A stretch of 64,000 nucleotides of DNA, taken from assembly GCA_018647765.1 (NCBI GenBank), contig JABGSN010000063.1, positions 33,646 through 97,645 on the forward strand, read 5' to 3'. This DNA comes from Oceanospirillaceae bacterium (GTDB taxonomy: Bacteria > Pseudomonadota > Gammaproteobacteria > Pseudomonadales > Balneatricaceae). How positions within the stretch are numbered: the stretch's first letter is position 1; the number at the start of each line of letters is the position of its first letter. The notes beneath the pieces were generated by a model, which saw only the letters and a list, made by a program, of their open reading frames with translations, was not told the DNA's origin and did not search any database. The translations under genes were made by a program, and so were the position numbers. Positions 56,441-64,000 of the stretch are shown here, in pieces.

Positions 56441-57313
56441 CTACACCTCGGCGTAACGATAGTCGCTTGCGGCGTAGGTGCCTAACATACGAATGTCTTT
56501 GGCAAAGTAGGCCAGCTCATCCATCGCCAAAATCATATTAGCGTCATCAGGGTGGGCTTCCACATCAATGTGAAATTGCGTGGCTACCATGCGGCCGTCT
56601 GGCGTGTAACTTTCGAGTTTAATTAAGTTGACGTTGTTGGTAGCAAACCCCCCCATCGCCTTGTAGAGCGCCGACGGAATATTACGCACGGTAAACAAAA
56701 ACGAGGTGATGTATTTTTGTTCCGCAACCGGTGCCGGTATCTGGTGCTCGCGGGATAGGATTAAAAAGCGCGTAGTATTACCCTGTACGTCTTGGAAGTT
56801 TTCTTGCAAAATCCTTAGGTCATAGAGCTTAGCCGCTAAGCTAGAGGCAATGGCGCCATGGCTAGGATCACCCTTTTGGCTGACCTCAAGGGCCGCTCCA
56901 GCGGTGTCTAGTGTGGCTAGGGGGCGGATATTTAGCGAATTGAGGTGCTTGTCGCATTGTGCCAACGCCTGCGGGTGAGAACCCACTGTGTTGATTTGCT
57001 CAAGGGAACTGCCGTGGGTGCCCAATAGACAATGATTTACAGGTTCGTAATGTTCGCCAATTACATACAAAGAGGTATGGGGTAGTTGGCGGTATATTTC
57101 TTCTACTCGGCCAGCCGTAGAGTTTTCTACGGGAATCATAGCGATTTGAGCGTCGCCACACTCTACCATAGCCATTGCCGCGCTAAAGGTCATGCAGGCA
57201 TGGGCTTCAAAGTTTGGAAACATCTGTTGACAGGATAAGTGGGAATACGCGCCTTGGTGGCCTTGGTAAGCAATAATGGGTGTGGCGGTGTTGGTGGTCA
57301 TTGATTGTGTCAT
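56441..57313 (-). CDS. pheA: Prephenate dehydratase
   Basis: 290 residues: periplasmic-binding-like catalytic domain with AYQGHQGAYSH, IPVENSTAGRV and the active-site NTTRF, then an ACT domain (from about 205) with KLESYTPDGR. Converts prephenate to phenylpyruvate. There is no N-terminal chorismate mutase, unlike E. coli PheA. No Phe-rich leader peptide is seen upstream. Confidence 0.93.
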   Translation of the reverse strand: MTQSMTTNTATPIIAYQGHQGAYSHLSCQQMFPNFEAHACMTFSAAMAMVECGDAQIAMIPVENSTAGRVEEIYRQLPHTSLYVIGEHYEPVNHCLLGTHGSSLEQINTVGSHPQALAQCDKHLNSLNIRPLATLDTAGAALEVSQKGDPSHGAIASSLAAKLYDLRILQENFQDVQGNTTRFLILSREHQIPAPVAEQKYITSFLFTVRNIPSALYKAMGGFATNNVNLIKLESYTPDGRMVATQFHIDVEAHPDDANMILAMDELAYFAKDIRMLGTYAASDYRYAEV

Positions 57314-57427
57314 TTAATGCGTTATGCTGCGCAGTGTAACAAATTCAGCTAATAAATTGGTATCATTAAAAGCCGATGGCTATGCCTTTAATCACAGCTC
57401 ATATCACTGCACCTTTGCCGGAATACT

Positions 57428-58153
57428 ATGACTCCAGATCGTTTGGCAAAATATAAAGCCACCTTAGCCCGTAGACAACTCGATTTAACCATCATCACCG
57501 ATCAAGTGAATAAAGCTCAAAATGTGGCTGCGCTCATCCGTACCTGTGATGCTGTGGGCGTGCACAATGCTCATATTGTTACGCCAGCAGAAGGTTTTCG
57601 CGAACACAAACGCACGGCTCGTGGCAGCCGGCAATGGGGGAATGTGGTGGCTCACGATACTATTACCAGCGCCTTAACAGCCGCTAAGCAACAAGGGATG
57701 CAGCTGGTGTCGGCTCATTTTAGTGCTCAGGCAGTCGATTTTCGCGCCCTAGATTACACCTTGCCCACGGCATTGATTCTAGGTGCCGAAATGCATGGCG
57801 TGAGTGACGAAGCCGTGGCTGCTTCAGACCACCAAGTGGTGATTCCGATGTTAGGCATGGTGCATTCGTTTAACGTGTCTGTTGCAGCGGCAGTGATATT
57901 GTTAGAGGCACAACGCCAGCGAGACTTAAGCGGCAGCTACAACCGGCCTCAGCTTACGGGCTCAGATTACCATGACACACTATTTCGATGGAGTCACCCA
58001 GAGGTGGCGGAGTTTTGCCATCGTCATGGTTTAGATTACCCTGCAATGGAAGTGGACGGGGGTCTTGTGAATCTCAATCAATGGTACGCCAGTGCACGGG
58101 CAGATATAGCCGCCAAACTAGGTGCGGTGTTACTCGATCAGGAAATGAACTAA
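57428..58153 (+). CDS. trmH: tRNA (guanosine(18)-2'-O)-methyltransferase TrmH
   Basis: 241 residues. SPOUT-fold motifs: NVAALIRTCDAVGV, ILGAEMHGVSDEA and MVHSFNVSVAAAVILLEAQRQRD, the knot that binds SAM. The length and N-terminus fit TrmH. The stop shares one base with the pdxB ATG. Confidence 0.93.
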   Translation: MTPDRLAKYKATLARRQLDLTIITDQVNKAQNVAALIRTCDAVGVHNAHIVTPAEGFREHKRTARGSRQWGNVVAHDTITSALTAAKQQGMQLVSAHFSAQAVDFRALDYTLPTALILGAEMHGVSDEAVAASDHQVVIPMLGMVHSFNVSVAAAVILLEAQRQRDLSGSYNRPQLTGSDYHDTLFRWSHPEVAEFCHRHGLDYPAMEVDGGLVNLNQWYASARADIAAKLGAVLLDQEMN

Positions 58154-59328
58154 TGGGTTTAATTAATATAGTTGCAGATGAAAACATTCTGCTACTCGAT
58201 GAGTTTTTTGGTGGCCTAGCCAAGATCACCAAGGTGGATGGCCGCACCATCAGTGCAGAGCAGGTAGCCCAGGCAGACGCCTTGGTATTGCGTGCTACAG
58301 CTAAAATAACTCCTGCAATGCTGAGCCATAGCCAGGTGCAGTTTGTAGGTACCTGCACCATAGGTACCGATCATTTAGCTAAGGATTATATGGACGCCAA
58401 CAATATTGTTTGGCGCAATGCACCGGGTTGCAACGCGGCTGGAGTAGGAGACTACGTCATTGCATGCCTAAACCACGCTTGGCAAACCCTAGGCATAGAC
58501 CCCCGTGAAGTCACCATTGGTATAGTGGGGGCGGGCAACGTGGGCGGCCGATTAGCCCAGCGGTTAAGGGCCGCTGGATTTAACCTGTTAATCTGTGATC
58601 CGCCTCAAGCTTGTGCGGGGCAAAAAGGTTTGGTAACGCTTGACGAACTGTTAGCTCAAAGCCAAATTATATGTTTGCATACCCCCCTAACCAAACAAGG
58701 ACGCCACGCTACCGAGAACCTAATTAATGCACAACGGGTCACAGGCCTAGCAAAAGGTACCCTGCTAATTAGCGCCGGCCGTGGTGAAGTGATTGATCAG
58801 CAAGCGGTGCTAGAACGCCAGCAACAGCATAATGACTTACACTTGTACATGGACGTATGGCACCAAGAACCAAACATTGATATACAGTTGTTCGGCTATA
58901 GCCACTGCGTTACTCCCCACGTAGCAGGGCACTCCTTAGAAGGAAAAATGCGTGGCACCCACATGATTTACCAAGCGCTGTGCCAGCATTTTGATCTGCA
59001 TGTAAGTGAAACCCTCGACAGCTTAATGCCAGCGCCAAAGCGGGCACAGCTCGCCATAAGCTCAAACGCAACGGCCAAACAAACCATGCAGCAAGCCTGC
59101 AATGGGGTGTACCCGCTTATGGAAGACGATGCTCGTATGCGGGGCATGCAAAATGGTCACGATTTTGATGGGCTAAGAAAAACCTACCCAGTAAGGCGGG
59201 AATTTTCTAGCTTGCAGCTTAGGGGTATCGCAGATGCTGAAATCAGCAATATGATGGCGGGTCTTGGCTTTGGTGTGGCCGTTGATACCAACACAATTAA
59301 AACGCAAGGCCCGGTGAATGAGCTTTAA
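58153..59328 (+). CDS. pdxB: Erythronate-4-phosphate dehydrogenase
   Basis: Start at ATG 58153, since the longer frame lies inside trmH. 391 residues. NAD motif GIVGAGNVGG, catalytic Arg in SAGRGEV, and His in VTPHVAGHS; a C-terminal PdxB dimer domain follows. It is the second step of the pyridoxal 5'-phosphate pathway. Overlaps the next gene by 11 bases. Confidence 0.95.
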   Translation: MGLINIVADENILLLDEFFGGLAKITKVDGRTISAEQVAQADALVLRATAKITPAMLSHSQVQFVGTCTIGTDHLAKDYMDANNIVWRNAPGCNAAGVGDYVIACLNHAWQTLGIDPREVTIGIVGAGNVGGRLAQRLRAAGFNLLICDPPQACAGQKGLVTLDELLAQSQIICLHTPLTKQGRHATENLINAQRVTGLAKGTLLISAGRGEVIDQQAVLERQQQHNDLHLYMDVWHQEPNIDIQLFGYSHCVTPHVAGHSLEGKMRGTHMIYQALCQHFDLHVSETLDSLMPAPKRAQLAISSNATAKQTMQQACNGVYPLMEDDARMRGMQNGHDFDGLRKTYPVRREFSSLQLRGIADAEISNMMAGLGFGVAVDTNTIKTQGPVNEL

Positions 59329-60445
59329 TATTGGCCTAGTGGTTAACCCTTTGGCGGGTTTAGGTGGCAGTGTGGCCTTAAAGGGTAGTGATAATGTGGC
59401 CCAAGAAGCCCTAGCCCGAGGCGCTGTGCCCAAAGCTAATGCACGTTGTCAGCAAGCGCTAGCACAACTGACTGGGCTAGATGTTTGTGTACACACCTAC
59501 GCCGGTGAAATGGGCGCAAATTGCGCTACCTCTGCGGGGTTGCCAGTGCAGATTATGGGTGCTGCCAACACCCAGCCTCCCACTGCAATGGATACCATAG
59601 AAGCTGCTCAAATCTTGGTATCTCAAGGGGTGGATCTACTTGTGTTTGTAGGCGGAGACGGCACCGCTAGAGACCTCTTGCAAGCCATTGGTGACCAAGT
59701 GCCGGTAGTGGGTATTCCTGCCGGGGTGAAAATTCATTCGGGAGTATATGGCATTACGCCCGTTGCCGCGGGGCAGGTGATTGCGCAGTTAGTGAAGGGT
59801 GAGCTAGTGAGTTTGCGCAGCCAAGAAGTGCGCGACATAGACGAAGACGAATTTAGGGCGGGCCGTGTAAAAGCCCGTTATTACGGCGAGCTACAAGTAC
59901 CAGAAGCCCATCAATACATGCAGGCCACCAAAGACAGCAGTCAAGCCGGTGGCCATGAGTTAGAAAGTTTGGTGTTAGATGATATTGCCGCGCACATAGA
60001 AGAGCTTATGGAGCCCGATGTTCGCTATATTATGGGCTCGGGTTCTACCGTAGCCGCAGTCATGGATAGCCTAGGCTTGTCCAATACCTTATTGGGTGTG
60101 GACGTTGTTGAAGACGGTCAGGTGATCGCTAGCGACGTGACAGCGGCGCAGTTGCTAAGTTTGTGTGAACATCACCCAGCACAGCTGGTGATCACCCTTA
60201 TTGGGGGGCAGGGCCATGTGTTAGGGCGTGGTAATCAGCAGCTAAGCCCACCACTGATAAAACACTTAGGCATGGAAAATATCCATATTATTGCTACCAA
60301 AACTAAACTCAAAAAATTGGCTGGCAGGCCTTTGCTAGTGGATTCTGGAGACCCTCAATTAGATATAGATTTAGCAGGCTTAGTGCCGGTAATCTGTGGT
60401 TTCCATGATGTTGTTTTATACCCTTTAGGGAACTCTCAAGCATGA
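59318..60445 (+). CDS. ATP-NAD kinase family protein (COG3199-like)
   Basis: 375 residues. Seen: NPLAGLGG at the start, VFVGGDGTARDLL with the kinase GGDG motif, and GIPAGVKIHSGVYG. It is a diverged NAD-kinase-fold protein, substrate unknown. It overlaps pdxB by 11 bases and the methyltransferase by 4. Confidence 0.85.
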   Translation: MSFNIGLVVNPLAGLGGSVALKGSDNVAQEALARGAVPKANARCQQALAQLTGLDVCVHTYAGEMGANCATSAGLPVQIMGAANTQPPTAMDTIEAAQILVSQGVDLLVFVGGDGTARDLLQAIGDQVPVVGIPAGVKIHSGVYGITPVAAGQVIAQLVKGELVSLRSQEVRDIDEDEFRAGRVKARYYGELQVPEAHQYMQATKDSSQAGGHELESLVLDDIAAHIEELMEPDVRYIMGSGSTVAAVMDSLGLSNTLLGVDVVEDGQVIASDVTAAQLLSLCEHHPAQLVITLIGGQGHVLGRGNQQLSPPLIKHLGMENIHIIATKTKLKKLAGRPLLVDSGDPQLDIDLAGLVPVICGFHDVVLYPLGNSQA

Positions 60446-61362
60446 CTATTGATCGCCCAATGCAGACTATTATTGACCATATGCAGCCTAAGCTGGCTCA
60501 AGTGTCTGCTCACCCTAAAGAGGCACGGCGCTTGCTCCATGGCCGTGGCAAATGTTTTGCCGGTTGGGAGCAAATTAGTATCGACTATTACCCGCGCTTG
60601 TTGATGCTCACGGTATTTCAGTCCCACCACCAGCAACAACAGTTGTGTGAGGCTTTGTTAGCTCAGTGGCAGCCCTATGTCGATGGTTTTCTAATTCAGA
60701 TAAGGTACGAGAAACCAGCGGTTAACACCGTGTATTGGGGCGAGGTGCCAGAGCATCTTGTAGTGTATGAGCAAGGTTTGGCATTTCATGTCACCAGCCA
60801 GCATCAGAATACCGGTTTGTTTTTAGATATGGCGCCGGGTAGGCAATGGGTGCGAGACCATGCTCAAGACAAAAAAGTGCTTAATCTGTTTGCCTTTACG
60901 TGTAGCCTCTCGGTGGCAGCTATCGCCGGTGGCGCTAATGAAGTGATTAACATGGATATGAACGGTGGTGTACTAAAGCGCGGGCGTGATAACCAAGCGC
61001 TAAACCGGCAGCAAGACGCAAAGGTGAAGTACTTCTCCCACCAAATATTAAAAAGTATGGGTAAGCTGGATAAGAACGGACCTTACGACCTTATCATTGC
61101 CGACCCGCCAAGCTTTCAAAAGGGCAGTTTTGAACTCAACCGAGATTATCCGAAACTGTTGCGCCGCCTGCCCAAAATGCTAAGCCCCGGTGGTCAGCTC
61201 ATGCTCTGTTGTAACAGTCCGTCGATGACTAGCCTTGAATTCAATGGCTTGGTGCAGGCTGCAATACCCACGGTCCAGTTGGTAAAACGCCTCGAGGCTA
61301 ACCCTGACTTTGAAGAACAGGACCCCGAGGCGGCTTTGAAGGTGATGGTTTATCAGCTTTAG
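60442..61362 (+). CDS. Class I SAM-dependent methyltransferase (RlmK/RlmI-like)
   Basis: 306 residues. SAM loop VLNLFAFTCSLSVAA, acidic NMDMN after it, and DPPSFQKG, the catalytic-loop pattern of RlmI and RlmK rRNA cytosine/guanine methyltransferases. It lacks the PUA domain of RlmI and the THUMP part of RlmL. Target RNA unknown. ATGA overlap with the previous gene. Confidence 0.82.
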   Translation: MTIDRPMQTIIDHMQPKLAQVSAHPKEARRLLHGRGKCFAGWEQISIDYYPRLLMLTVFQSHHQQQQLCEALLAQWQPYVDGFLIQIRYEKPAVNTVYWGEVPEHLVVYEQGLAFHVTSQHQNTGLFLDMAPGRQWVRDHAQDKKVLNLFAFTCSLSVAAIAGGANEVINMDMNGGVLKRGRDNQALNRQQDAKVKYFSHQILKSMGKLDKNGPYDLIIADPPSFQKGSFELNRDYPKLLRRLPKMLSPGGQLMLCCNSPSMTSLEFNGLVQAAIPTVQLVKRLEANPDFEEQDPEAALKVMVYQL

Positions 61363-61377
61363 CTTGCCAAACACCAT

Positions 61378-61447
61378 GTCTTTGCGAGCGAAGCAATCCA
61401 AGCCCTTAAAATTTGGGTTGCCACAGGCCTATAGCATTCGCAATGAC
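61378..61447. repeat. 70-bp MITE-like element with inverted ends
   Basis: Left end GTCTTTGCGAGCGAAGC and right end GCATTCGCAATGAC are imperfect inverted repeats (GTC.TTGCGA). The left end then reads AATCCA. From memory this resembles the GTCATTGCGAGCGAAGCAATCC palindromic repeats seen in many bacterial genomes. No other copy was seen in this window. Confidence 0.6.
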
Positions 61448-61459
61448 ACAGTTTTAGTG

Positions 61460-62674
61460 TTACTTGCGCAACGTTGTCAGGAAGGTCGCTATGCGGCCTA
61501 CGGCTTCTATCAACTGCTCTTCGTGGGGCAAAAACACAATGCGGAAGTGCTGGCTGTCTGGCAGGTTAAAGCCGCTGCCTTGAACCACCAGTACCTTTTG
61601 CTGCGACAGCAAATCAAAGGCGAATTTTTCGTCGTTTTCAATTTGGTAAATTTCCGGATCTAAACGTGGAAATAGGTAAAGCGCTCCCTCTGGTTTGTGG
61701 CAGCTAACACCAGGCAAAGCATCAAGCATTTGCCACGCCATGTCGCGTTGACGCTTTAGGCGGCCACCATCCACAATGAGTTCCTTAATGCTTTGATAAC
61801 CGCCCAGGGCCGTTTGAATGGCATACTGACTCGGCACGTTGGAGCATAAGCGCATGCTGGCGAGCATGTCTAAACCCTGAATGTAGTCTTTGGCAATATG
61901 CTTAGCGCCAGACAGAACCACCCAGCCAGACCGAAAGCCCGCAGCACGGTAGGTTTTAGACAGGCCGTTAAAGCTCATGAATAAAACATCGTCGGCAAGG
62001 CTTGCCATAGGTATAAATTTGGCACCATCGTAAAGGATTTTGTCGTAAATTTCGTCGGCAAAAATAATTAGCTTGTGACGACGTGCCAACTCGATAATAG
62101 CCAGTAATGTTGCTTCGCTATATACCGCACCGGTAGGGTTGTTTGGGTTGATTACCACGATGCCGCGAGTACGGTCGTTAATCTTGGCTTCCATGTCTTC
62201 TAAATCTGGCTGCCAACCGTTTTCTTCATCGCAACGATAGTGTACGGGTGAGCCACCCGATAACGAGGTGGCAGCAGTCCATAGTGGGTAATCTGGCGCC
62301 GGGATGAGCATTTCATCACCTTCGTTGAGTAGGCCCTGCATGGCCATCACAATGAGCTCGCTCACACCATTGCCAATGTAAATGTCGTCGATGGTAACGT
62401 TTTTAACGTTTTTGCGTTGGCATTCGTGCATCACCGCTTTGCGCGCTGCAAATAGGCCTTTCGAGTCGCAATAACCTTGGGCATTAGGTAGGTTATGAAT
62501 CACGTCTTGTACGATTTCTTCCGGTGCTTCAAAACCAAACGGGGCAGGGTTGCCGATGTTTAGTTTAATGATGCGGCTGCCTTCGTCTTCTAGACGTTTG
62601 GCTTCATCAAGTACTGGGCCGCGGATGTCGTAGCATACGTTTATCAATTTCTGCGATTTGCGTATCATGCTCAT
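61460..62674 (-). CDS. alaA: Alanine transaminase AlaA (PLP-dependent)
   Basis: 404 residues of fold-type I aminotransferase. LNIGNPAPFGF, GNGVSELI, PNNPTGAVYS, DEIYDKI and Lys in NGLSKTYRAAGFRSGW (the PLP lysine), then Arg in HFRIVFLP. The 404-residue length is that of E. coli AlaA. A promoter is proposed upstream. Confidence 0.93.
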   Translation of the reverse strand: MSMIRKSQKLINVCYDIRGPVLDEAKRLEDEGSRIIKLNIGNPAPFGFEAPEEIVQDVIHNLPNAQGYCDSKGLFAARKAVMHECQRKNVKNVTIDDIYIGNGVSELIVMAMQGLLNEGDEMLIPAPDYPLWTAATSLSGGSPVHYRCDEENGWQPDLEDMEAKINDRTRGIVVINPNNPTGAVYSEATLLAIIELARRHKLIIFADEIYDKILYDGAKFIPMASLADDVLFMSFNGLSKTYRAAGFRSGWVVLSGAKHIAKDYIQGLDMLASMRLCSNVPSQYAIQTALGGYQSIKELIVDGGRLKRQRDMAWQMLDALPGVSCHKPEGALYLFPRLDPEIYQIENDEKFAFDLLSQQKVLVVQGSGFNLPDSQHFRIVFLPHEEQLIEAVGRIATFLTTLRK

Positions 62675-62731
62675 AGACTTAATCTCGTAGGATAATTGCG
62701 ATAATGATCGCTTATCATACGTGGTAGAAAA

Positions 62732-62760
62732 TGTTTAGAAAACTATAAAAACGTCATCAA
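62732..62760 (-). promoter_or_regulatory. Candidate sigma-70 promoter of alaA
   Basis: Minus strand: TTGATG (62760-62755), 17-base spacer, TAAACA (62737-62732), 58 bases before the ATG. Pattern match only. Confidence 0.45.
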
Positions 62761-62783
62761 ACAGTATTATTTAACCAAACAAG

Positions 62784-62799
62784 GCCCGTCTTGACGGGC
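62784..62799 (-). terminator. Candidate terminator stem after the YajG-like gene
   Basis: GCCCGTC and GACGGGC form a 7-bp GC-rich stem with a 2-base loop, 27 bases past the stop. The T-run is poor (CTTGTTT), so it is only a candidate. Confidence 0.5.
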
Positions 62800-62826
62800 T
62801 GTGCTCATTGGTATGCGTAAATATTG

Positions 62827-63402
62827 TTAGTTGTGCGCCAAAAATTTGGCTAGGCTAATATCGCTAAATCCACGTTCTAAACTTGTGCTCAGTACTTCAT
62901 TGATAATTTCAGCGTTCTTTTGAGCGTCTGGCAAGCGTGGAAATTTATGGCTGCGCTGGGTGCGGTAGTGGCCTATATGGTTGCTGCCATTAATGTCTGT
63001 TATGAGGGTGATTTTGGCATCTAAGCTAATGGTGTGAATGAGATTGCTAGTTTGGGTGTCGTAGGTGAGTTGCTCTAGTACTAGGGTGACATGCGCTGGC
63101 GTAGCGGAACTGCTGCCGTCAAACCCAAGCTGCAGGCTAGCGGCGTTAGCAGCGACCAATAGGGCGGCGTTGATATCGTTAGAGAGGGTGATGGTGCTAG
63201 AGGCTTCATAAATCCCGCCTAGGCTCCCTAGGGCGGTATTAGCGCGATGATCTTCTACGCTAATGGTAAGGGCTCGACCTTGCCCGTAAAGAGCGCCAGA
63301 GACGTTAACTAAAGGTTGTACAACCACTGATTGAGGGCTGACGGCGCAGGCAGAGATAAATAGGCTCAAACTAAGGCCGAGGGTTTTTAGTATGGGTTTC
63401 AT
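62827..63402 (-). CDS. YajG-like lipoprotein
   Basis: 191 residues. Signal peptide with lipobox ISAC (Cys19), so an outer- or inner-membrane lipoprotein. Segments DHRANTALGSLGGIYEASSTI and LTYDTQTSNL fit the YajG family, function unknown. Not linked to other genes here. Confidence 0.82.
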   Translation of the reverse strand: MKPILKTLGLSLSLFISACAVSPQSVVVQPLVNVSGALYGQGRALTISVEDHRANTALGSLGGIYEASSTITLSNDINAALLVAANAASLQLGFDGSSSATPAHVTLVLEQLTYDTQTSNLIHTISLDAKITLITDINGSNHIGHYRTQRSHKFPRLPDAQKNAEIINEVLSTSLERGFSDISLAKFLAHN

Positions 63403-63569
63403 GGTGGCATTCCTATAGCGTACACGGTGGCGAGAATAATTAGTCTGCTCACAAGACTAAACCATCCTAGCAAAGGTTCCAAGTGAAGTGTCTTAGGAGG
63501 CTAATATTGACTAAATGTGTATGCTTTTTGAACAACTTAAAGAAATATTAAGTTTTTTCGCCTAAACGT

Positions 63570-63597
63570 TTGACACGGCTGAAGAAATCATTAAAAT
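63570..63597 (+). promoter_or_regulatory. Stable-RNA promoter of the tRNA cluster
   Basis: TTGACA (63570-63575), 16-base spacer, TAAAAT (63592-63597), then the GC-rich discriminator GCGC typical of stringently controlled promoters. It lies 50 bases before the first tRNA. Confidence 0.8.
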
Positions 63598-63647
63598 GCG
63601 CATCTCCTAAAGGCAACGCCGAACACGGTTTAGCCAAAAGGAATAGC

Positions 63648-63724
63648 GGAGCGGTAGTTCAGCTGGTTAGAATACCGGCCTGTCACGCCGGGGGTCGCGG
63701 GTTCAAATCCCGTCCGTTCCGCCA
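63648..63724 (+). tRNA. tRNA-Asp (anticodon GTC)
   Basis: 77 bases with the GGAGCGG acceptor, anticodon loop CTGTCAC (GTC) and an encoded CCA end. First gene of the cluster; identical to the third. Confidence 0.97.
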
Positions 63725-63796
63725 TTTATTTTTTTGTTTGCTGTAAGCCACCTTGAACTTGGCTTAAAGTTAAAAAGTAAATAGCACTTAGTACAT

Positions 63797-63872
63797 GGGT
63801 GATTAGCTCAGTTGGGAGAGCATCTGCTTTACACGCAGAGGGTCGGCGGTTCGAACCCGTCATCACCCACCA
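63797..63872 (+). tRNA. tRNA-Val (anticodon TAC)
   Basis: 76 bases with the GGGTGAT acceptor, anticodon loop TTTACAC (TAC) and encoded CCA. Second gene of the cluster. Confidence 0.97.
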
Positions 63873-63902
63873 AGTGTACTAAACAAGTAGTGATTCTAAT
63901 GC

Positions 63903-63979
63903 GGAGCGGTAGTTCAGCTGGTTAGAATACCGGCCTGTCACGCCGGGGGTCGCGGGTTCAAATCCCGTCCGTTCCGCCA
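63903..63979 (+). tRNA. tRNA-Asp (anticodon GTC), second copy
   Basis: 77 bases, identical to the copy at 63648, including two bases before and two after it, so a recent duplication or gene conversion is likely. The cluster may continue beyond the window. Confidence 0.97.
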
Positions 63980-64000
63980 TTACTGATATTAAGCCGCTTA

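Noticed and set aside
57988..58152. N-terminal extension of pdxB
   Set aside because: It lies inside trmH in another frame and does not resemble PdxB; ATG at 58153 is a normal start that overlaps the trmH stop.
61364..61663. Short plus-strand frame past the methyltransferase gene
   Set aside because: It runs over the palindromic repeat and antisense to alaA, with no supporting signal.
62701..62720. GATAATGAT-like block before alaA, resembling part of a Fur box
   Set aside because: Only the first nine bases match the 19-base Fur site; the second half fails.
1..64000. CRISPR array, prophage, transposase or toxin-antitoxin locus
   Set aside because: No spaced direct repeats, phage structural genes, transposase motifs or small toxin pairs were seen on either strand.

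Overview
The window reads as a chromosomal segment of a marine-type gammaproteobacterium, probably from the Oceanospirillales and relatives. This placement is an inference from gene content: the smrB | prmB-aroC order, lexA-sulA, ccoNOQP-GHIS, RhlB, EpmC, TrmH and SrkA are typical of that class, while malonyl-CoA decarboxylase, a BenE transporter and several acyl-CoA enzymes point to a lipid- or hydrocarbon-using lifestyle. Coding density is high, base composition is even, and I see no prophage, IS transposase, CRISPR array or rRNA operon.

Layout. 1-7.9 kb: end of a squalene/phytoene synthase gene, a VOC protein, the ABC-F ATPase YbiT, an HD hydrolase / ECHDC3-like / DUF5062-like operon, amtB behind a clear sigma-54 promoter, an enolase-superfamily enzyme with trxC, and ppnP. 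8-21.6 kb: fatty-acid and CoA metabolism, with an N-terminally truncated lipase-like gene, then a minus-strand train (thiolase, fadJ-like, metallo-hydrolase, S4 protein, benE, malonyl-CoA decarboxylase), and on the plus strand srkA, acyl-CoA dehydrogenase and an alpha-methylacyl-CoA racemase, closed by prc. 21.8-31.8 kb: M18 aminopeptidase, the SOS group sulA-lexA with two LexA boxes facing dinG, rhlB, gpsA-DUF4389-sixA-DUF4892-rssA, and folE. 31.8-40.8 kb: smrB, prmB-aroC, tungstate transporter tupABC, UPF0149, recQ, DUF2058, ttcA. 40.8-50 kb: the complete cbb3 oxidase locus ccoNOQP-ccoGHI-(unknown)-ccoS-SafE, with two FNR/ANR-type boxes upstream and a strong stem-loop separating structural from assembly genes. 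50.2-62.7 kb: a small hydrolase with tusA, an internally duplicated unknown protein, a ProQ-domain protein, trxA, a MATE pump, epmC, sco, pheA, and the trmH-pdxB-NAD-kinase-like-methyltransferase operon, followed by a short palindromic repeat remnant and alaA. 62.8-64 kb: a YajG-like lipoprotein and a tRNA cluster Asp-Val-Asp behind a stable-RNA promoter.

The genes are mostly core housekeeping. No wholly new system is evident. The points most worth following are the uncharacterised protein inside the cbb3 assembly cluster, the unknown protein with an internal duplication, the ECHDC3-like protein without catalytic glutamates, the truncated hydrolase, the operator-like palindrome before the thiolase operon, a 28-bp perfect palindrome between rssA and folE, and the 70-bp inverted-repeat element before alaA. 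One small gene (ccoQ, 59 codons) was found by translating the gap between ccoP and ccoO.
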